This document shows positions 1 through 4,557 of a DNA stretch of 5,111 bases, one piece after another; positions within the stretch are counted from its first letter, which is position 1; each line of letters begins with the position of its first letter. Where the stretch lies: NCBI GenBank assembly GCA_030600745.1, contig JAUVLL010000252.1, positions 1-5,111 on the forward strand, written 5' to 3'. The notes beneath the pieces are model-generated. The model did no database searches. It had not been told where the DNA came from and saw only the letters and a program-made list of their open reading frames with translations. Both the position numbers and the translations under genes were made by a program. The stretch comes from Spirochaetaceae bacterium. Its GTDB lineage: Bacteria; Spirochaetota; Spirochaetia; B11-G9.

Positions 1-2
1 AA

Positions 3-873
3 CAGATACTTCCCGGAACCTTCGAATATACATTACATAATCTAATAGATAAGAAAATAGATCTAAGCCTCTTTTATGAGCGGGTACATAATGATGAAAC
101 AGGAGCACCTGCATACGATCCTGCAATACTGTTAAAAATAATTCTCTTTGCTTACAGCCGTAGTATCAGCACCAGTCGTTCAATTGCAAGACTCTGTCAG
201 GAGAATGTAATTTGCATGTCCTTATCAGCAGACACATCTCCACATTACACAACAATTGCAGACTTCATCTCTTCGAATGCGAAGGAGATAATAGATCTGT
301 TTACCAGGGTTCTTTCAGTTTGTTATACACAGAACTTAATAGGTAAGAATATGTTTGCAATAGATGGTTGTAAGATATCATCCAATTGCTCGAAAGAGTG
401 GAGCGGAATAAAAAAAGGTAAGAATTATTTTACAGTAGAGGATTTTGTTTTTAATGAGTTAACAGGAAAGTTGATTTGTCCTGCAGGATTCCCCATGTGG
501 ATGAAATGTAAAAACTTTCAAGCAGGAAAGTACAAAGGTGTATCCTATATGGGACATATTAAGAATTGCAAAAACTGTTCTCTTAGAACTAAGTGCATCC
601 GGAATAAAAATACAAAAGCGAGACAGGTAGCAAAACTGGATCTGACAAAACTGGAAGGAAAAGAATCCTTTACAGCAAAAATGATACGAAGGTTTGATAC
701 TCCGGAAGCGAGAAGTATATACTCTAAACGCATGGGTACTGTCGAACCAGTCTTTGGACATTTAAGAGAAGCTCTGCATCTGGACAAATTTACCGTAAAA
801 AGTAAACCAAAGGTAAATAATCAGTGGTTGTTTGGATAAAAATACTGGAGTAGAATTGGGAAGGAGAAATTAA
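3..873 (+). pseudogene. IS1182-family transposase, internally deleted and 5'-cut by the window edge
   Basis: The frame is open from base 3 to a TAA at 837-839 (278 codons visible), with the true start probably a few residues left of the window. The ATG at 216 is internal: the residues before it, such as AYDPAILLKIILFAYS, are the conserved N-terminal DUF772-type domain. The first catalytic Asp sits in FAIDGCKISSN (codon 363-365). The last acidic residue is in MGTVEPVFG (Glu, 744-746). Between them, KEWSG (near 405) runs straight into KKGKNYFTVEDF. In full-length members these two blocks are separated by roughly 200 residues carrying a coiled coil and the central Asp, so that catalytic block is gone, in frame, near an A-rich run at 409-416. 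The Cys-rich segment (CPAG, then CKNCSLRTKC) remains. At the 3' end, translation after QWL stops early. The other frame from 829 to 873 reads CLDKNTGVELGRRN, which resembles the usual C-terminal tail, so a small indel near 825-831 is likely. Family assignment is firm, and non-functionality is inferred from the missing core. Confidence 0.85.
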
Positions 874-883
874 ACTGTAAAAT

Positions 884-907
884 GGGGTTTTCCTACACCC
901 TCGTTAG
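884..907 (+). repeat. Candidate right terminal sequence of the IS
   Basis: A segment that begins GGGGTTTTCC and continues into TACACCCTCGTTAG lies 11 bases after the restored transposase tail. I recognise a similar G-run followed by an ACACCCTC motif from the ends of IS1182-type elements. The partner at the left end is not in the window, so the inverted repeat cannot be verified. The bases after it (908-967) show no gene or other signal that I can identify. Confidence 0.35.
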
Positions 908-967
908 ACCTCACAAAAAATAAAATAGATAGGAAGTAGAAAGTAAACTGAACAGGTTTATCAAGAA

Positions 968-1287
968 ATGAAAGATGATGAGATTATAAAATGGCTTCAG
1001 AAAGGTGACATCTCGATCCAGTATCAGGTTTATCGTGATCTGTTAAATTCCGACCAACTCTCCTTAAGACAAAGAATTGAAACAGAAGGATGTGGGACAG
1101 AGTTCCTTTCCCGAAGATTGGAGAATGGACATTGGGGCATGGATTCTATCAGCCAAAATGGACGTCAACCCATTATACATTGTTGGATTTGAAACACTTG
1201 AGTATTTCACCAACCGATCCAGCGATACAACAGACCTTAGAGGTGATTTTCCAGAATGAAAAGGGACCAGACGGGCAGGTTATTTGA
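968..1287 (+). pseudogene. N-terminal fragment of a squalene-cyclase-like (prenyltransferase-fold) protein, frameshifted
   Basis: Two overlapping frames join into one recognisable protein. From ATG 968 the first frame gives MKDDEIIKWLQKGDISIQYQ and continues to ENGHWGM. From about 1142 the next frame takes over with FYQPKWTSTHYTLLDLKHL and ends in NEKGPDGQVI at a TGA (1285-1287). The motifs WL..GD.SI.YQVYRDLL, NGHWG, and Y.PKWTSTHYTLL.L belong to a family of about 300-residue cytosolic proteins with squalene-cyclase/prenyltransferase-like alpha-alpha repeats. These are usually annotated only as hypothetical or as prenyltransferase, and their biochemical role is not established. One base is missing near 1137-1145 (WGM-G-FY expected). 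Only about 106 of some 300 residues survive, and the C-terminal two thirds are replaced by a regulator fragment. The expected Trp after the first Glu-Gly pair is Cys (EGCGTEFL), in keeping with decay. No convincing ribosome binding site precedes 968. Confidence 0.75.
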
Positions 1288-1618
1288 GAAGTTCGGAGTA
1301 AACCCTATAATGGGGAGGATATTCGGCTTACTTTTTACTAGTGGGGAACCTAAAAGCCTTATTTAAATTTCTAAAAAGCTGTCTCTTTCAAAAGCTGCAA
1401 TTAGTATTCAAATACGAATTTTAGAAGAGATGGAATACTGTGTTAAATTACCAAAAACAAAAGATAGACAGCACTATTACACTTTAAGAGATGATTATCT
1501 TGAAGGCCTATTTAAAAAGAATAGAGAAAGAGAAAGAATATATTCGTTTGATAAAAAACTGATTAACCAAAGGGGGCAGGATGTTGCGAATGGTTTGTGG
1601 AAGTATCACATATCGTAG
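1256..1618 (+). pseudogene. GbsR/MarR-type winged-helix regulator remnant with in-frame stop
   Basis: Reading the frame of 1256 gives MKRDQTGRLFEKFGVNPIMG, then RIFGLLFTSGEPKSLI, a TAA at 1364-1366, then ISKKLSLSKAAISIQIRIL and EEMEYCVKLPKTKDRQHYYTL. This is the layout of GbsR-like regulators: a helix with GRLFEKFG and GRIFGLLF, the helix-turn-helix with SLxEISKKLSLSKAAIS, and a wing before YYTLRDD. The TAA stands where these proteins usually have a Glu (GAA to TAA is one base). The frame stops at 1618 after an unfamiliar tail (QDVANGLWKYHIS), shorter than the usual 150 to 180 residues. Homology starts at about 1274, inside the tail of the cyclase-like fragment, so the true N-terminus may be missing. 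The ATG at 1256 has an AGAGGTGA sequence 9 bases upstream (1239-1246), which could be chance. Such proteins are DNA-binding repressors. The target is unknown, and the full product cannot be made without readthrough or an internal start. Confidence 0.72.
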
Positions 1619-1743
1619 AACCTGAATTTCTGCAGCTCATAATCCGGGCAGCCTCATGCTGACTTCGGGGAATCGCAGCTGTAAACTGGACTGCTGCACT
1701 GGCTATTCTTTTTCATACTATAAAAATGATTAGAGTGAAATAA
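1579..1743 (+). pseudogene. Possible C-terminal remnant of a membrane protein
   Basis: The frame of 1579 reads EWFVEVSHIVEPEFLQLIIR and AASC, meets a TGA at 1660-1662, then continues LRGIAAVNWTAALAILFHTI-KMIRVK to a TAA at 1741-1743. The second part has a hydrophobic helix of about 17 residues followed by a Lys/Arg-rich end, as at the cytoplasmic C-terminus of a membrane protein. The ending faintly recalls NnrS-type membrane proteins, but I cannot assign it. Its start overlaps the tail of the regulator fragment in another frame. It may be nothing more than a chance open frame in decaying DNA. Confidence 0.2.
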
Positions 1744-1754
1744 AATAAATAAGA

Positions 1755-1784
1755 TTGACCACTTAGAATAAAACCTGTTAAGAT
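1755..1784 (+). promoter_or_regulatory. Sigma70-type promoter for the btuB-tonB unit
   Basis: TTGACC (1755-1760) is a five-of-six match to the -35 hexamer. TAAGAT (1779-1784), after an 18-base spacer, is a four-of-six match to the -10 hexamer. Initiation would fall near 1791 and give a leader of about 210 bases, long enough to hold the whole cobalamin riboswitch before the receptor start at 2000. The position fits well, but the match is by eye and no start site is known. Confidence 0.5.
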
Positions 1785-1823
1785 CATTTCAACATAAATG
1801 AACCAGCTGATAACAAAACAACA

Positions 1824-1971
1824 TTTGTCAGATGATTCATTGAGTCATATCGAGGAACACGGTGAAATGCCGTGACTGTCCTCTACCAACTGTATCCGGT
1901 GACGGACACTTTATATGCCACTTAACGGGAAGGCGGAGTGTTTTGTACCGGGAGTCAGTATATTCGATAGA
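1824..1971 (+). promoter_or_regulatory. Cobalamin (adenosylcobalamin-type) riboswitch aptamer
   Basis: The conserved landmarks of the cobalamin riboswitch appear in the right order. GAGGA (1852-1856) pairs with TCCTC (1879-1883), and inside it CACGG (1858-1862) pairs with CCGTG (1870-1874) around a TGAAATG loop. These match the usual GGGAA..GGTGAAA..CCGG..CTG..CCC block, with compensatory changes in the outer stem. CAACTGT follows at 1887-1893, then GCCACTT (1917-1923), CGGGAAGGCG (1926-1935) and the B12-box core AGTCAG (1953-1958). The closing stems are less certain. TGATTC (1833-1838) could pair with GAGTCA (1952-1957), and TTTGTC (1824-1829) with GATAGA (1966-1971). The boundaries given rest on these pairings. 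Binding of cobalamin is expected to lower expression of the downstream receptor and TonB. Because the aptamer ends close to the ribosome binding site and no U-run terminator is visible, control at translation initiation is more likely than attenuation. That last point is inference. Confidence 0.88.
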
Positions 1972-1986
1972 CTTAAAATATTACTG
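1956..1986 (+). promoter_or_regulatory. Candidate switching hairpin between aptamer and ribosome binding site
   Basis: CAGTATATT (1956-1964) is complementary to AATATTACTG (1977-1986) with one bulged base, leaving a 12-base loop. The left arm contains the end of the B12-box core and the right arm ends two bases before the GGAGG at 1988. The hairpin therefore cannot coexist with the full ligand-bound aptamer and would leave the Shine-Dalgarno single-stranded. A competing GTACC (1945-1949) can pair with GGTAC (1991-1995), covering the Shine-Dalgarno edge. It is a plausible ON-state structure, unproven. Confidence 0.35.
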
Positions 1987-1987
1987 T

Positions 1988-1992
1988 GGAGG
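1988..1992 (+). promoter_or_regulatory. Ribosome binding site that fixes the btuB start
   Basis: GGAGG stands 7 bases before the ATG at 2000. It decides the start of the receptor: the frame stays open upstream to a GTG at 1862, but that part is the riboswitch. Only the ATG at 2000 places a signal peptide at the very N-terminus. Confidence 0.85.
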
Positions 1993-1999
1993 TACGTTC

Positions 2000-3871
2000 A
2001 TGAAGCGTATTATCATTATTCTGTTGGCAGTGGTGTCAGCAGCAGCATTTGCTGATGTGGAAATTATAGTTACCGCATCAAGAATCGAAGAAGATTCCAA
2101 AACAACCCCTGCATATGTCCGGGTTATTCCTGAGGAAGAGATTCAGGAAGAGTCAACAATCCTGGATGTTCTAAAAACTATTCCTGATATTTCTGTCAGA
2201 GAGTTTTCCCCTGCAAAGCAGGCTATTAGTATGGGGGGATTTGGGGATGGTGGTTACGGACGAACCCTGATATTAATTAATGGACGTCCTGTTAATCGAC
2301 CGGATATGGCTTCATTTGACTGGAATACCATTACTCTTGCCAGTGTAAGCAGAATAGAGATTGTAAAAGGCTCAATGTCTTCCCAATACGGAGACCAGGC
2401 TGTTGCAGGTGTTATAAATATAATTACAAAGCAGCCTGAGGGGTTGACAGCATCTGTGTCCGCATCTGCTGCAAATACTCTTACAAATAATCAATCAGTT
2501 TTTGCTTCCTATGGAAATGAAACTGCAGGAGTTGCTGTTGGTCTGAACAGAACAGATAATAATCCCACCCGGGACAGATCTGACTCTACTATTCTAAGTG
2601 CAAATGTAGATTCATTTTTTAATTTTGCAGGAATTGAAACAAAACTTGGTATTAATTATTCAAATAGTGAGTACCAGCTTCCAGGAAGTATATCAGAAGA
2701 TCAGTTTGATTCTGATTCTGATACGGCTAACAATCAGGAAGATGAAGGGACTTCCATAAGCTATGGAGTAAACGGCGCTTTTGATATTACGCTGGGTTCT
2801 GTTAAGATCTCTGCACCTCTTTCTTATTCTGTGCTTGACTTTGGTTCTGATATGACTTCCTGGTTTTCATTTACGGACACATATATAGGAACATTATCTA
2901 CAGGCATTACTGCAAATAGTGTTTTTTATGCTGGTGATTCTATCGAGATTACCCCTATTGGAGGGATTGATTTTAAACAGCATAATTTATCTCTTGATAA
3001 ATTCAGTGATGTAGAAAGAACTACAAAAACTGTTGAAAATGAGCTTACAAGGATTGATTCTGCTGCATGGACAAGGGTAAAGATCAATTACCTGGATACA
3101 TATATCCTGGATGGTGGGTTACGATATAATTATTCCAATCTGGATACTGCTCCGGAAATTACACATAGCGAACTGGTTTATGATGCAGGTTTAGTTTATC
3201 TGATATCACCTGACTTAAGTGTAAGCATGAGGTACGGTAAAGTTTTTCGATATCCCTTCCTGGAAGAACAGGTTTCCTATTATTTCGGCCCTGCCTCGGT
3301 GAATACAGATCTGAATCCGGAAAAAGGAAGCAGCTATACTCTTTCTGTTGAATATGCCGATGAAACTGTAAGAATATCTGTTGCCCCCTATTTTATAAGC
3401 ATGGATGATGAAATTGCCTATAATCCTGTAACATCTCAGAATGAAAATATTGGATCTACACTTCACTATGGAACATCTGTTGAGTCAGGTTATTCTCTGG
3501 GGGTAGTAGATATTTCTGCTGGTTATGCCTATGATCATGCGGAGTTTACTGATACTGAAAAGATCATTCCAAGAGTCCCTGAACATACTGTATACGGTTC
3601 TATTACAGTTTCACCTGTAAAGACCGTTACAGTTTCTACTAACGGACGTTATTCATCTGAGTTTTATACTGATGATGATAACACAGACTCTGTACCAGGT
3701 CGATTTGAATGGAATATGCGGGCGGACTGGAATATCGATGAAGATTTTACCGTATATCTGGCGGCGAAAAATATTCTTAATGACCGGACTCCTACTTTTG
3801 CTTATTCGAATTTTTCCTGGTACCCAATGCAGGGCAGAGCATTTGAAACCGGACTGAAGTGGGTGTACTAA
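2000..3871 (+). CDS. btuB: BtuB-like TonB-dependent outer-membrane cobalamin receptor
   Basis: The product, 623 residues, should bind cobalamin at the cell surface and pass it through the outer membrane using energy delivered by TonB. It starts with a signal peptide, MKRIIIILLAVVSAAAFA, with cleavage predicted after residue 18 (AFA before DV). The TonB box EIIVTAS lies at residues 21-27, close in sequence to the DTLVVTA of E. coli BtuB. The plug domain spans about residues 36-146 and includes RTLILINGRPVNRPD (88-102) and RIEIVKGSMSSQYGDQAVAG followed by VINIITK (118-144), which are hallmark plug motifs. The rest is alternating beta-strand sequence of the 22-strand barrel, with LNPEKGSSYTLSVEY near residue 437, and it ends in an aromatic residue (GLKWVY) as expected for BAM-dependent insertion. 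The length is close to E. coli BtuB (614). The substrate is inferred mainly from the cobalamin riboswitch in its leader and from the overlap with tonB. Sequence alone would also allow a cobinamide, haem or siderophore receptor. No lesion is visible. Confidence 0.9.
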   Translation: MKRIIIILLAVVSAAAFADVEIIVTASRIEEDSKTTPAYVRVIPEEEIQEESTILDVLKTIPDISVREFSPAKQAISMGGFGDGGYGRTLILINGRPVNRPDMASFDWNTITLASVSRIEIVKGSMSSQYGDQAVAGVINIITKQPEGLTASVSASAANTLTNNQSVFASYGNETAGVAVGLNRTDNNPTRDRSDSTILSANVDSFFNFAGIETKLGINYSNSEYQLPGSISEDQFDSDSDTANNQEDEGTSISYGVNGAFDITLGSVKISAPLSYSVLDFGSDMTSWFSFTDTYIGTLSTGITANSVFYAGDSIEITPIGGIDFKQHNLSLDKFSDVERTTKTVENELTRIDSAAWTRVKINYLDTYILDGGLRYNYSNLDTAPEITHSELVYDAGLVYLISPDLSVSMRYGKVFRYPFLEEQVSYYFGPASVNTDLNPEKGSSYTLSVEYADETVRISVAPYFISMDDEIAYNPVTSQNENIGSTLHYGTSVESGYSLGVVDISAGYAYDHAEFTDTEKIIPRVPEHTVYGSITVSPVKTVTVSTNGRYSSEFYTDDDNTDSVPGRFEWNMRADWNIDEDFTVYLAAKNILNDRTPTFAYSNFSWYPMQGRAFETGLKWVY

Positions 3872-4548
3872 AGACACAAAGTACTTTAACTATTGCAGTG
3901 TGGAGTTCTATTCTGCTGCACGCTGCAGGTTTTCTGGGGTTTGAGCTGGCATTCTCTAATAGGAGAGAGTCCTTCCCAAAGTCCGAACCCCGGACTGTTA
4001 CTCTGCTCTCTATCGGTGGAGTTCAGGACATTTTTGTGCCTTTGGAACAGGAATCACTAAGTAATAATATCTCCCCTCAGATTATTGAAGATTTTGTTCC
4101 GGACGAATTGGTTCCAATAAAAAATGAGCTGCCCTTAATTCAGCCTGAAGAAATTCCATCTCCTGATTTTATATCAGGTAATGTTGAAAGTAATAATTCA
4201 GGATCGAATTCAAATCAATCTATAAATCAAACAGTATCTTCAGGGAATGATGTTGCAGAAGATGTCCCGGAAATAAAAGAACCAGTCCCTATTGAAACTA
4301 TAACACCTGTTTATCCTTTCCGGGCCCGGAAAAAAGGATTTGAGGGGATAGTGACTCTGGAAGTTGTTGTTTCAGATACAGGTAATCCTGTTTCATGTCT
4401 AATCTTGGATTCTTCAGGATTTACAGACCTGGATAATGCAGCGATAAGAACAGTTTCAGCTTCATTATTTTATCCTGGAACAGTTGATGGAGAAGTAATA
4501 CAAAGTACTTTGAGGATCCTTATTAAATTTCAATTAAATGATTCTTAA
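3859..4548 (+). CDS. tonB: TonB energy transducer paired with the receptor
   Basis: This 229-residue protein should sit in the inner membrane with ExbB-ExbD and contact the TonB box of the receptor. An N-terminal anchor spans about residues 9-31 and contains the TonB signature SxxxH (Ser17, His21), the residues that couple to ExbBD. The periplasmic linker (about 35-145) is acidic and Pro-containing, with a Ser/Asn-rich stretch at 108-129, rather than the Pro-Lys/Pro-Glu rod of E. coli TonB. The C-terminal TonB domain (about 148-226) shows TPVYPFRARKKGFEGIVTLE, then DSSGFTDLDNAAI and FYPG, all typical. The start is a GTG 13 bases inside the end of the receptor gene. An in-frame TGA at 3844-3846 excludes earlier starts, and the next GTG (3898) would cut the membrane anchor. 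The Shine-Dalgarno is weak (GGA at 3851), so translational coupling to the receptor is likely, which places TonB under the same riboswitch. No exbB or exbD is in the window. Confidence 0.9.
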   Translation: MGVLKTQSTLTIAVWSSILLHAAGFLGFELAFSNRRESFPKSEPRTVTLLSIGGVQDIFVPLEQESLSNNISPQIIEDFVPDELVPIKNELPLIQPEEIPSPDFISGNVESNNSGSNSNQSINQTVSSGNDVAEDVPEIKEPVPIETITPVYPFRARKKGFEGIVTLEVVVSDTGNPVSCLILDSSGFTDLDNAAIRTVSASLFYPGTVDGEVIQSTLRILIKFQLNDS

Positions 4549-4557
4549 AACCCTGGC

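Larger units (their letters stand above)
1..907 (+). mobile_element. Right-hand part of a decayed IS1182-like insertion sequence
   Basis: The stretch consists of an IS1182-type transposase reading frame running in from the left edge, followed by a short untranslated tail. The tail ends near a GGGG-TTTTCC-TACACCCTC segment (884 to 902) that looks like the terminal sequence of such elements. The left end and the left inverted repeat are outside the window, so neither target-site duplication nor the exact right boundary can be proven. The transposase is damaged in at least one place, so the copy should be unable to move by itself. Everything just downstream, to about 1750, is also broken coding DNA, which fits a region where insertions and deletions are tolerated. 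Confidence 0.75.

Noticed and set aside
216..218. ATG 216 as the start of the transposase
   Set aside because: Conserved family sequence continues in the same frame upstream to the window edge without a stop.
459..787. Two minus-strand frames over the transposase
   Set aside because: They are shadows of the transposase coding strand, with no recognisable domain or ribosome binding site.
1077..1259. Plus-strand frame 1077-1259
   Set aside because: It is the third frame across the cyclase-like fragment, whose similarity lies in the other two frames.
1430..1618. Independent 62-residue protein starting at ATG 1430
   Set aside because: The helix-turn-helix similarity extends upstream in the same frame to about 1274, so this is only the C-terminal half of the broken regulator.
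1640..1700. Possible intrinsic terminator or small RNA in the GC-richer patch
   Set aside because: Only very short complementary arms (for example CAGC with GCTG) are visible and no U-run follows.
1862..1999. Extended receptor N-terminus from GTG 1862
   Set aside because: The bases form the cobalamin aptamer, there is no ribosome binding site before 1862, and only the ATG at 2000 has GGAGG and an N-terminal signal peptide.
3215..3877. Minus-strand frames at 3215-3466 and 3653-3877, and plus-strand frame 3672-3857
   Set aside because: All lie within the conserved receptor barrel in other frames and resemble no family.
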